This document shows, one piece after another, positions 1 to 6,211 of a stretch of DNA of 35,377 nt (positions within the stretch are counted from its first letter, which is position 1; every line of letters begins with the position of its first letter). A model generated the notes under the pieces. The model was not told the origin of the DNA. It saw only the letters and a program-made list of their open reading frames with translations, and did no database searches. Origin of the DNA: an uncultured Bacteroidales bacterium (lineage in GTDB: Bacteria > Bacteroidota > Bacteroidia > Bacteroidales > Bacteroidaceae); NCBI GenBank assembly GCA_902776455.1, contig CACYQI010000045.1, forward strand, positions 1 through 35,377, in the 5' to 3' direction. The translations under genes were made by a program, and so were the position numbers.

Positions 1-716
1 TCGTAGCTTCGGATGTCCTTCACCATGTAGGACGGCATGTTGTCGAGGAGCAGCTCGCGGTCGTTGTCGAAGAAGTCCTTGCCGTTGAGCAGCAGGGCAT
101 CCACTTTGCGGCCGTTCACCGTTATCTCTCCGCCGCCATGCAGCTCCACGCCCGGCAGCTTCTTGATGAGTGCGTCGAGCATCGAACCTTCTGCCATCGA
201 GAAGGCATCCGCGTCATAGACCAGCGTGTCGCCGTCCATGTAGAACTTCAGCTTTGTGGCCTTCACCACAAGCTCGTCCATGATGGTGGTGGAATCACCG
301 TCCAACATGAGGCTTTGTTGCTTTGCCTTCGGTGCTCGATGCAGGTAGATGGGCTTCAGTTCGCGGTAGCTTTCGCGTTTGTACATCTTCTGGATCTCGA
401 AGGGAGTAAAGCGTGTCTGGTAGCCCTTTGCTTCGAGGCGCAACAGGTACTTGCCCGCCTCCTTGACAGTCGCATCGACATAAGTATGGAGCTTGTCGTC
501 GTATTTATAGCTCTCAACGTGAACAGTATCGACAAAACTGCTGTCGGCAGCACGGAGGAGTGTCGCTTTCAGGCTGTCGATGCCGTCATGCGTCAAGTGG
601 TCGGCAACTGAGGCATAGACGCTAAGCTCCCGCTTCTTCGTCTTTGTCGAGTCTGTTTGGCCATAAGCTGCCATGCTGAAGAGGGCCAGCAGGAAAGTGA
701 TGATGGTTTGCTTCAT
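1..716 (-). CDS. Outer-membrane plug/beta-barrel protein, TonB-receptor-like (3' part missing)
   Basis: The reading frame starts at 716 and stays open for 238 codons to the left edge, so only the N-terminal part is present. It opens with a signal peptide (MKQTIITFLLALFSMAAYGQ), followed by a carboxypeptidase-regulatory-like or CNA-B-like segment (about residues 30-120) and then a plug-like region at about 155-238 with the motifs KLPGVEL, VNGRKVDALLLNGKDFF and DNMPSYMVKDI. That order is typical of Bacteroidetes outer-membrane proteins with a TonB-receptor plug and a large C-terminal barrel. The transported ligand cannot be told. An ECF-type promoter word shared with the sigma gene of this window lies 29 bp upstream of the start, which suggests that this is a target of that sigma factor. 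The alternative is a non-transporting barrel protein of the same fold. Confidence 0.85.
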   Translation of the reverse strand, partial: MKQTIITFLLALFSMAAYGQTDSTKTKKRELSVYASVADHLTHDGIDSLKATLLRAADSSFVDTVHVESYKYDDKLHTYVDATVKEAGKYLLRLEAKGYQTRFTPFEIQKMYKRESYRELKPIYLHRAPKAKQQSLMLDGDSTTIMDELVVKATKLKFYMDGDTLVYDADAFSMAEGSMLDALIKKLPGVELHGGGEITVNGRKVDALLLNGKDFFDNDRELLLDNMPSYMVKDIRSY

Positions 717-744
717 ATTATTCACGATTCACTTCCTATATATA

Positions 745-770
745 TATAACGTTTGAGCAGGCGAAATGTT
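745..770 (-). promoter_or_regulatory. Candidate ECF sigma promoter of the outer-membrane protein gene
   Basis: Read on the minus strand, the site has AACATTT, 12 bases, then CGTTATA. Counted the usual ECF way this is AAC, 16 bases, CGTT, which is the canonical ECF spacing. The same two words at the same distance occur upstream of the ECF sigma gene at 5957-5982. The start codon at 716 is 28 bases past the -10 word, leaving a short normal leader. Confidence 0.6.
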
Positions 771-916
771 AACTTCAGGAGCGAATATTTAAGTTTTATT
801 TGCAGAAAACCTTTCTGTTTTCATTGTTTTATGATTAATGTTACATGAAATATTGTAACTTGACCTACAGTAGAGCTACTTCCTTCGCTCGAGAAATAAG
901 AAAATCGAGTTTTTCT

Positions 917-947
917 TTTGTGTTCTGCTCACTTATTCGTACCTTTG
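917..947 (+). promoter_or_regulatory. Bacteroidetes sigma-ABfr promoter of the toxin-antitoxin pair
   Basis: TTTG at 917-920, a 19-bp spacer and TACCTTTG at 940-947 match the Bacteroidetes -33/-7 consensus exactly. The predicted start of transcription near 954 leaves about 24 nt before the ATG at 978 and makes the longer reading frame beginning at 918 implausible. Confidence 0.75.
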
Positions 948-977
948 CAGGCAGAAACCAATAAAAAGAAGCGCATT

Positions 978-1235
978 ATGACAAGTGTTGCAATGAATAA
1001 TCTTTGGAACTACATTCAGGGGCTTTCTCTTTCGGCACGCAATCAGGAATGGCTGGCAGCGCGGTTGCGCGAGGCATCGCAGATGAAACGTGCAAAAGCC
1101 AAGAAGGATGAGACGTTGATGACGAAGGAGGAGTTCTTTGCTCAGGTGGATGAGGCCAGAGAACAAATCAAACGGGGCGAAGGTATTACCTTCACCAACC
1201 TTGAAGACATGAATGCTTGGCTTAATGCTCTTTGA
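978..1235 (+). CDS. Antitoxin of a YoeB-type toxin-antitoxin module
   Basis: A protein of 85 residues encoded 3 bp upstream of a YoeB-like toxin. It should bind and neutralise the toxin and repress the operon. The N-terminal half carries LWNYIQGLSLSARNQEWLA and a basic helix (about residues 1-40). The C-terminal half, with EEFFAQVDEAREQIKRGEG and ending in NLEDMNAWLNAL, resembles the amphipathic toxin-binding tail of small Bacteroidetes antitoxins. The start at 978 was chosen because the promoter -7 box lies at 940-947. I assign the role mainly from position and size; the exact antitoxin family is uncertain. Confidence 0.75.
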   Translation: MTSVAMNNLWNYIQGLSLSARNQEWLAARLREASQMKRAKAKKDETLMTKEEFFAQVDEAREQIKRGEGITFTNLEDMNAWLNAL

Positions 1236-1238
1236 CGG

Positions 1239-1511
1239 ATGTACATCATTACTTATTCCCCTCGTGCCAAAGAAGGGCTTGCCAAGTTGAAGAAGAGCGA
1301 GCCTGCTGCTTTCAAGAAGGCCACGAAGTTGCTTAATGAAATAGCATTGCATCCTTATACGGGTACAGGTCATCCAGAGCCTTTGCGCGGCGACAGGGCT
1401 GGTCAATGGTCGCGAGCAATCACCCAAAAGCATCGTATTGTTTACGAGGTCTTTGAGTCGGAAGTGCATGTGGATGTTCTGTCTGCCTATGGGCATTATG
1501 ACGATAAATAA
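1239..1511 (+). CDS. yoeB: YoeB/Txe-family mRNA interferase toxin
   Basis: A 90-residue RelE-superfamily toxin of the YoeB/Txe type, expected to cleave mRNA in the ribosomal A site. The segment from PYTGTGHPEPLRGD to HRIVYEV aligns by eye with the E. coli YoeB segment containing KGKPEPLK and EHRLVYAV. The likely catalytic residues are Glu47 (in PEPL), Arg66 (in HRIVY) and His86 (in GHYDDK), equivalent to E46, R65 and H83 of E. coli YoeB. The tail has three extra residues after the HY. The gene follows the antitoxin after 3 bp and is presumably co-transcribed. It converges on the secreted protein gene at 1528 with only 16 bp between the ends. Confidence 0.9.
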   Translation: MYIITYSPRAKEGLAKLKKSEPAAFKKATKLLNEIALHPYTGTGHPEPLRGDRAGQWSRAITQKHRIVYEVFESEVHVDVLSAYGHYDDK

Positions 1512-1527
1512 TGTGATGCTTTTTGCA

Positions 1528-2640
1528 CTAAGGCGTGGAACCAAAGCCTTCGAAGTAAGTCTTCTTGCCATTGACGAAGGACTTGAGGCTATACCATTCG
1601 GTGGGAATCCATTCTACGCCTCTGGTCTCAAGGACAAGGAAGTGATACCCGCCATCGGCATGTTGGACTTGGATGGAGTTGCCTGATGGTTTGCCGGGGG
1701 CAAATGTGCGTAGCAATTCGGGAGTAAAGCCATCGAAGGAGACGCCATAGTTGTATTGATAGTAATACCCCTGCAGTTGGTCGGTGTACTTCTGTGCCAA
1801 GCTGTCTGTCTTGGCGAGCAGCCTGTCGGCAAGCGGCTTGTTTGCTTCGGGCACGGAATATATCGTGGCCTCTGTCAGACCTGCGTTATTGTGGTCGCCC
1901 GCATAGCCTTTATGAATCCATTCTCTGTTTTCCTCTTCCCAAATTGAGTCGGAGTAAGCCATGTCATGCTGCCATAACGCATCCCGATGACCAACACCGT
2001 GCTCGTCCATGAGACGTGCGATGTCTTCTTTCAGGCTATGCCAGGAATACAAGTCGGATGTGGCTCCAGGGTTGACGCGAGGCAGAGAGACGGTATAGCT
2101 GAGACGTCCCTCGAAGGTACCTTCCTGCTTGCCTGATTCGAGGACGAAGTCGAGGAACTCGTCGGAATTGTAGTATGTGTGGTTGCCCTCCTGCAGCTTA
2201 TAGACTCTTGTGGTGTCGTGGCTGAGGTTCATGGCGTAGTAGATGGTGTCTTTCCCTTCTTTATGGCTTTCGTAGAGCGACTTGTCCTGAGCCTCTTTTG
2301 CCAGTTTGTCGAGGGTGCGCCGGATGGCTTTCACCTGCTTCTCGAAGCTCGTCTTCTCTGCCCGAAGCAAGCTGTCCAGGACACTCGGCTCTTCCTTTCG
2401 CTGTCTGGAATACCACAAATCGGGTCTGAACCAAAGCCAGACGGAATAGTTCAGCTGCGGAGGATTGCCCCATTGCCCCATTCCGCCAGTCTTCTGAACC
2501 ATTGGCGCTCTGCCAAGCTGCGTGAGCTCTTCGAAGAGTTTGCTCATTTCGGGGTTTACTGAGGCGTGGCTCACCTTCACCTGAGCCAAGGATGCCGCAC
2601 TCATGAGTGCAGCTATCAGGATTGACATTACCTTTTTCAT
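1528..2640 (-). CDS. Secreted protein of unknown function
   Basis: 370 residues with a clear signal peptide (MKKVMSILIAALMSAASLA, cut near residue 19-20) and no lipobox, so it is probably periplasmic. I do not recognise the family. The mature part is rich in Tyr, Trp and charged residues, has a predicted helical stretch at about 85-120 (LLRAEKTSFEKQVKAIRRTL) and no membrane segments. It is the last of the minus-strand genes that begin with the ECF sigma factor at 5949, although a 366-bp repeat-bearing gap separates it from the gene before it, so it may have its own promoter. A role as an effector or accessory protein of that sigma system is only an inference from position. Confidence 0.8.
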   Translation of the reverse strand: MKKVMSILIAALMSAASLAQVKVSHASVNPEMSKLFEELTQLGRAPMVQKTGGMGQWGNPPQLNYSVWLWFRPDLWYSRQRKEEPSVLDSLLRAEKTSFEKQVKAIRRTLDKLAKEAQDKSLYESHKEGKDTIYYAMNLSHDTTRVYKLQEGNHTYYNSDEFLDFVLESGKQEGTFEGRLSYTVSLPRVNPGATSDLYSWHSLKEDIARLMDEHGVGHRDALWQHDMAYSDSIWEEENREWIHKGYAGDHNNAGLTEATIYSVPEANKPLADRLLAKTDSLAQKYTDQLQGYYYQYNYGVSFDGFTPELLRTFAPGKPSGNSIQVQHADGGYHFLVLETRGVEWIPTEWYSLKSFVNGKKTYFEGFGSTP

Positions 2641-2689
2641 TGTCTTATTTCATTAGTCTTGTTGTCGGATATATGCAGTTGTGTTTGTT

Positions 2690-2755
2690 GCTCCTACATG
2701 TAGGAGTGATTGCTCCTTCATGTAAGAGCAATTGCTCCTTCATGTAGGAGCAAAG
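2690..2755. repeat. 22-bp tandem repeat, three units (locus 1)
   Basis: Three units begin at 2690, 2712 and 2734, exactly 22 bp apart, each opening with GCTCC. The inner core of each unit is palindromic (CTCCTACATGTAGGAG in the first). It lies in the gap upstream of the secreted protein gene at 2640. In the rest of the gap, 2756-2877, I see no gene; a short minus-strand frame ends in RREMRRQILFN and could be a gene remnant. Confidence 0.85.
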
Positions 2756-2877
2756 GACAAAGCCAGCCTAGTTGAACAGAATCTGCCGCCGCATCTCGCG
2801 ACGCAGCAGCAGAATGGCGCCTTTTATTAACTACAAAAACTAAAACTAACATGTGTTCTGTCTTTTGTCTCGTTCAT

Positions 2878-2942
2878 GTGGATTTGTCGCTTTGTTCGGG
2901 TGGATTTGACCTCCGACCGTGTGGAATGCAGGGATTTGCAAT
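2878..2942. repeat. Degenerate 21-22-bp tandem repeat (locus 2)
   Basis: GTGGATTT begins at 2878 and again at 2900, and a diverged GTGGAATG begins at 2921, so the period is 22 then 21 bp. The word sequence differs from the locus 190 bp away but the period is the same. Confidence 0.55.
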
Positions 2943-2987
2943 CCCGAAATGTCTGTTTCATCACGGAACGGCGGGTCAGTAACTTTG

Positions 2988-3022
2988 ATTTTTCACTTTT
3001 CACTCTTCACTTTTCACTTCTT
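2988..3022 (-). repeat. Heptamer array spanning a stop codon
   Basis: On the minus strand this reads as repeats of AAAAGTG (with an AAGAGTG variant) every 7 bp. The stop codon and the last few codons (SEK-stop) of the secreted protein gene ending at 3007 lie inside the array. Confidence 0.8.
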
Positions 3023-4569
3023 TCTGGCAGTTCTCCAACCCTTTCGAGCTTGAAATCGACGGCTGAGAGCCAACGCCCCGTGAAGAGACGGCCCGTGAGG
3101 TCCTTGTCGCAGGTGACGCCGTAGGTGAGTTTGCCGTCGCGGACAACGATGCCTTCCACTACGCACTTGCTCCAGCCGTAGCCCATGCCGCCATTGGCAA
3201 GGGCGATGCGGACGTCGCCCGGCGAGATTTGTTGTCCCTTCTCGTCGGCTTCCTTGACGCGTATCGCAGCATCCCTCCAGATGTCGCCTCCGCGGTCGTC
3301 GCAGGCGGGAATCTCTCTCAAGAACAGGTCGTCGGCCTTTGCAAAGATGAAGGCTCCCGTGTTGCCGCTAAAGGAGGTACGTCCTGCGGCAGTCAGTCTG
3401 TAGATGCCCGGCTTGAGGTTCGTCTCTTTGTGTTCGGCCGTGTATCTCAGTACGCCGTCCTCGTCGGCACAAGCATCGAGGTACTCCAGCTCGGGATTGC
3501 CCGTGTAGTGCTTGCCCGAAACGGCATAGTACCAACGTCCGCCGTCGTTCTTCGTCACGGTGAAACCGATGTCGCGCAAGAACTGATGACGCTTCGTGTC
3601 GTGGTATTCCAGCCGGACAGACTCGTTGACCTTGTCCTTGAGGATGCTTTCCGAAGCCTTGAAATAGTCTTGTATCTGTGGGTCGCAGCCTTTTGCCTTG
3701 GTCTCCATAGCGTAGAGTCCCTTCCAAATCAACGCATATTCTTCGGGCGTGAGGAGTCGTTCGTAGCGCGAGGCCTCGCGTTTCAGGGCGAAACCAATCG
3801 AGGCGAGTTCCGTTTCGCCGGCTTTCTTGCTGAGTTTCACAAGCTCATTAATCTTGTTGCTCAGGCTGGGAAATCCGTCGTAGTAGTCGCTGACGTGGTC
3901 CATCGCCCGCAGGACATCCCGATGATACTTCGCGCTGACGGCCCACTTGCCGTCAATATAAGTCGTGTCGATTTCCTGCTTCGGGTTGTTCTTCACCGTT
4001 TCGCCCACCTTGATGGCCGTGCGGACGCTGTCCATCGTGACGCGGTCAACTTCATCCACGAGCGTAACAAATTCGGGGTTGTAACCCAGGAACTGGGTGA
4101 AGTAGCCCTGTTTCGTCCCATCTTCCGAGTCGCTCCAAGACAGGATGAAGCCATATACGAGTCCGTCTTCATCAGGGAAAACAATCATATATGTATTGCA
4201 TTCGTCGTATAGCGGAAACCACACATCCGTCCCATTCACCTTTTGGCCTTCGACGAGATGAAGCGCCTTCATGGTTTGCATCTTATAGGGCAAGGAGTAG
4301 CAGTAGTGCAGGGAAGCCTTGTCGAGATGTTCCATGTAGCTTTGCAGGAAGTGTTTGATGGGCTCTTCCCCACGGCAGGCGAACAGCTCCGTTCTTGCGC
4401 TATCGTCTTGTTCCCAAGGATGATCGAGGATTTTCACTTGCTTGTCCTCGAGGAAACGTTGTGAAGCCTTTTGCATAGCAATTGCGTGCTCGTTCTTCTG
4501 CGCTTGGAGCGGCAAAGCCGTCAGAAGCAAGCCGAGGAGCAGGATGCTGAGTTGTGTGAGTCTTTTCAT
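3007..4569 (-). CDS. Secreted protein of unknown function with a C-terminal beta-rich domain
   Basis: 520 residues starting at the ATG at 4569; the open frame reaches to 4686 but only the internal Met is followed by a signal peptide (MKRLTQLSILLLGLLLTALP, cut after LQAQ). I do not recognise the family. The N-terminal two thirds is mainly helical, with Tyr- and Asp-rich stretches. The last 120 residues or so look beta-rich and resemble a carbohydrate-binding-like fold: the motifs LKPGIYRLTAAGRTSFSG and, near the end, LFTGRWLSAVDFKLERV recur in Bacteroidales extracellular proteins. It lies third after the sigma and anti-sigma genes and is separated from them by 161 bp, so it is a plausible member of that regulon. 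The last codons come from a heptamer repeat. Confidence 0.8.
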   Translation of the reverse strand: MKRLTQLSILLLGLLLTALPLQAQKNEHAIAMQKASQRFLEDKQVKILDHPWEQDDSARTELFACRGEEPIKHFLQSYMEHLDKASLHYCYSLPYKMQTMKALHLVEGQKVNGTDVWFPLYDECNTYMIVFPDEDGLVYGFILSWSDSEDGTKQGYFTQFLGYNPEFVTLVDEVDRVTMDSVRTAIKVGETVKNNPKQEIDTTYIDGKWAVSAKYHRDVLRAMDHVSDYYDGFPSLSNKINELVKLSKKAGETELASIGFALKREASRYERLLTPEEYALIWKGLYAMETKAKGCDPQIQDYFKASESILKDKVNESVRLEYHDTKRHQFLRDIGFTVTKNDGGRWYYAVSGKHYTGNPELEYLDACADEDGVLRYTAEHKETNLKPGIYRLTAAGRTSFSGNTGAFIFAKADDLFLREIPACDDRGGDIWRDAAIRVKEADEKGQQISPGDVRIALANGGMGYGWSKCVVEGIVVRDGKLTYGVTCDKDLTGRLFTGRWLSAVDFKLERVGELPERSEK

Positions 4570-4589
4570 AGTTTTTTGTTTTATGGAGT

Positions 4590-4728
4590 TAAATGGGGAG
4601 TTATGGAATGAAGTTAATTCGCTTCGCTCATGGAAGTTAAAGCAGCAGAATATGGTGACGTCCAGCACGAAGTGCTTAACTTCCACTTTAACTTCTTCCG
4701 ATTACTTCCTTTTTAACTTCTGTTTTTA
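4590..4728. repeat. Gap with GAAGTTAA repeats and inverted pairs
   Basis: On the minus strand, just after the anti-sigma stop, the DNA is a purine-rich run of AGAAGTTAAAAAGGAAG type, followed by GGAAGTTAA and its complement TTAACTTCC about 45 bp further on. These enclose a small hairpin (GCACTTCGTGC). It could fold in the transcript between the anti-sigma gene and the secreted protein gene. No gene is seen in it. Confidence 0.55.
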
Positions 4729-4730
4729 AT

Positions 4731-5444
4731 TCATAATGGGATGTAACGTGTTGTGGTATCTACGAGGTATTCCTCTTGGTAGGCGGTCTCCACTTGCTTG
4801 TGGATAATCTTGTTCACCAAGTCCTTGATGCGTTCGTCGGCTCGCATGAGGCCCGTCAGCTCAGCCAGGCAGGAGCTGTCTCGGCAGTCGCCCATCTGGT
4901 TCTCGAGTTGCGTGAGGTAGTAGTAGAGACTGTCCGCGGCAGAGGCAAGCACGACGGCTTCGGTCGGGGGTTGAGGCTCTTCGGCAGGCTTCACTCGGGT
5001 CGTCTTCGAACGTGGCACGTTAACTTTGTCAACTTCACGTGTTAAGTTGGCCAACTTCACGTGTTTAGTTTGCGATTCATCCACGTCATCTTCTTCGATG
5101 ACCTTAGGCGTGTCTTTCTGCTCGACAGGCTTCTCCGTCTTTTCAGCGAGTTGCGTGGGTTGCTGAGGCTTGAAGTTCCACCAGGTGAAGAGTGCTACAA
5201 CTGCGATCAAGACTGCGGCAATTGCCAGAAGAGCCTTTCCCATCGACCTCGTGAAGCGAGGGCCATTCTTCTTTTCGTCCAGCAAAGCTTCGAAGAGCGC
5301 CTCGTCGCGGTCCAGCTCGCTTTCGGTAGGCAGTTCCCACTTCTCCTGCTCTATCGGGTGCTTCCCTTGCAAATAATCGTCGAGAAAGGAATCAATTCTT
5401 AATTCTTCTCTCTTCTTTCTTAATTTCTTGGTGTAGTTATTCAT
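4731..5444 (-). CDS. Single-pass membrane protein, probable anti-sigma factor
   Basis: 237 residues. The N-terminal 67 residues are charged and likely cytoplasmic, one membrane helix spans about 68-89 (GKALLAIAAVLIAVVALFTW), and the remainder is a periplasmic Pro/Glu/Lys-rich linker and a helical tail. The gene overlaps the ECF sigma gene by 8 bp, the classic coupling of a sigma factor and its anti-sigma. It lacks a recognisable zinc anti-sigma motif, so the role rests on topology and position. Residues about 124-146 are encoded by three 22-bp repeat units (5008-5073), the same repeat class found between genes elsewhere in the window; three units make 66 bp and keep the frame. Confidence 0.8.
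   Translation of the reverse strand: MNNYTKKLRKKREELRIDSFLDDYLQGKHPIEQEKWELPTESELDRDEALFEALLDEKKNGPRFTRSMGKALLAIAAVLIAVVALFTWWNFKPQQPTQLAEKTEKPVEQKDTPKVIEEDDVDESQTKHVKLANLTREVDKVNVPRSKTTRVKPAEEPQPPTEAVVLASAADSLYYYLTQLENQMGDCRDSSCLAELTGLMRADERIKDLVNKIIHKQVETAYQEEYLVDTTTRYIPL
5008..5073 (-). repeat. 22-bp repeat inside the anti-sigma gene (locus 3)
   Basis: CAACTTCACGTGTT begins at 5030 and again at 5052, exactly 22 bp apart, and a diverged unit begins at 5008. The 13-mer CCAACTTCACGTG also occurs, in reverse complement, in the gene-free DNA at about 34094-34106. Confidence 0.75.
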
Positions 5445-5949
5445 CGATATATCCTCCTTTCTTTAACATATTATATATAATGTGTCGGGCGTGACTCAAC
5501 ATCGCGCTGACCGTCCTCGCGTTGATGCCTGTCGCAATCGCTATTTCGCGTGTGTCCATCTGTGCTTCGGCAAACATCCGCCAGAGCCGTTTCTCCGAGC
5601 GTCGGAGCGTTCCGGTGGCCCGTCGGAGGGCTTCCTTGAGTTCGCTTTCTTCGAGCGTCTGGCCTTCCTCCGAAGCGGGGAGAGCGGTCTCGTGACTGGT
5701 GGTGAGTGGTGAATGAGGTCGCCGCTGCTCCCTCCGCCACACGTCAATGCACTCGTGTTTGGCTATGCGGATGGCCAGCCGCTCAGCCTCCAAAGGCGAG
5801 GACAGCGAAGGCCAAGCCTTCCAGAGGCGTATCATCGTCTCCTGCGCCACATCCTCTGCCTGCTCCGCCGCCGAGAAGAAATCCTCGCCGACACGCTTTG
5901 CCCGAGTCCGCAAAATAGGCGCCAAACGTTCAAACTCTGTGTGCTCCAT
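5437..5949 (-). CDS. ECF-family RNA polymerase sigma factor
   Basis: 170 residues, normal length for an ECF sigma factor with only regions 2 and 4. Region 2 is at about 5-75 with AEDVAQETMIRLWKAW as the region 2.2 core and CIDVWRREQRR as the DNA-contacting end. Region 4 is at about 105-160, with a helix-turn-helix in TREIAIATGINARTVSAMLS. The anti-sigma gene overlaps its last codons. Upstream lies a word pair AACATTT, 12 bp, CGTTATA that also precedes the outer-membrane protein gene, which points to self-activation. That -10 word is only 7 bp from the start codon, so the transcript would be leaderless or nearly so; no convincing later start exists, since the next Met is inside region 2. Confidence 0.92.
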   Translation of the reverse strand: MEHTEFERLAPILRTRAKRVGEDFFSAAEQAEDVAQETMIRLWKAWPSLSSPLEAERLAIRIAKHECIDVWRREQRRPHSPLTTSHETALPASEEGQTLEESELKEALRRATGTLRRSEKRLWRMFAEAQMDTREIAIATGINARTVSAMLSHARHIIYNMLKKGGYIDE

Positions 5950-5956
5950 ACACCCT

Positions 5957-5982
5957 TATAACGTCGCAAAAGGTCAAATGTT
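5957..5982 (-). promoter_or_regulatory. Candidate autoregulatory ECF promoter
   Basis: Minus-strand AACATTT at 5982-5976, 12 bases, CGTTATA at 5963-5957. Both words and the spacing equal those at 745-770. The expected start of transcription (about 5950) coincides with the ATG at 5949. Confidence 0.55.
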
Positions 5983-6022
5983 ATGCGAAGTTGTAAATAA
6001 TTAACTTTTTTTTTCATTTTTC

Positions 6023-6053
6023 TTTGTCGTTTGGATAAAAAAAAGTAACTTTG
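6023..6053 (+). promoter_or_regulatory. Promoter of tRNA-Leu
   Basis: TTTG at 6023-6026, a 19-bp spacer and TAACTTTG at 6046-6053 match the Bacteroidetes consensus. Transcription would begin near 6060, just ahead of the mature tRNA 5' end at 6065. Confidence 0.8.
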
Positions 6054-6064
6054 CTCCCAATAAT

Positions 6065-6146
6065 GCGCTTGTGGTGGAATTGGTAGACACGCCAGACTTA
6101 GGATCTGGTGCCGAGAGGCGTGTAAGTTCGAGTCTTATCAGGCGTA
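6065..6146 (+). tRNA. tRNA-Leu (anticodon UAG)
   Basis: An 82-nt class II tRNA. The acceptor stem GCGCTTG pairs with CAGGCGT using two G-U pairs. The D arm contains TGGAATTGGTAGACA, the anticodon stem CCAGA/TCTGG carries TAG at 6099-6101, a long variable arm follows (TGCCGAGAGGCGT), and the T arm is GTAAG-TTCGAGT-CTTAT. The discriminator base is A and CCA is not encoded (the next bases are CTA), as is common in Bacteroidetes. It should read the CUN leucine codons, chiefly CUA. Confidence 0.95.
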
Positions 6147-6150
6147 CTAT

Positions 6151-6192
6151 TAGAAAAGGTAAAAAGTTAAAGGGTTAAAAAGTGAAAGTGTT
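6151..6192 (+). repeat. Heptamer-like array after the tRNA
   Basis: Directly after the tRNA the sense strand reads as purine-rich repeats of about 7-8 bp (AAAAGTTAAAGGGTTAAAAAGTG). It lies between the tRNA and the lipoprotein start at 6212 and no terminator is seen, so the two may be co-transcribed. Confidence 0.6.
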
Positions 6193-6211
6193 CAGAGATA
6201 AAGTGTCAGAT

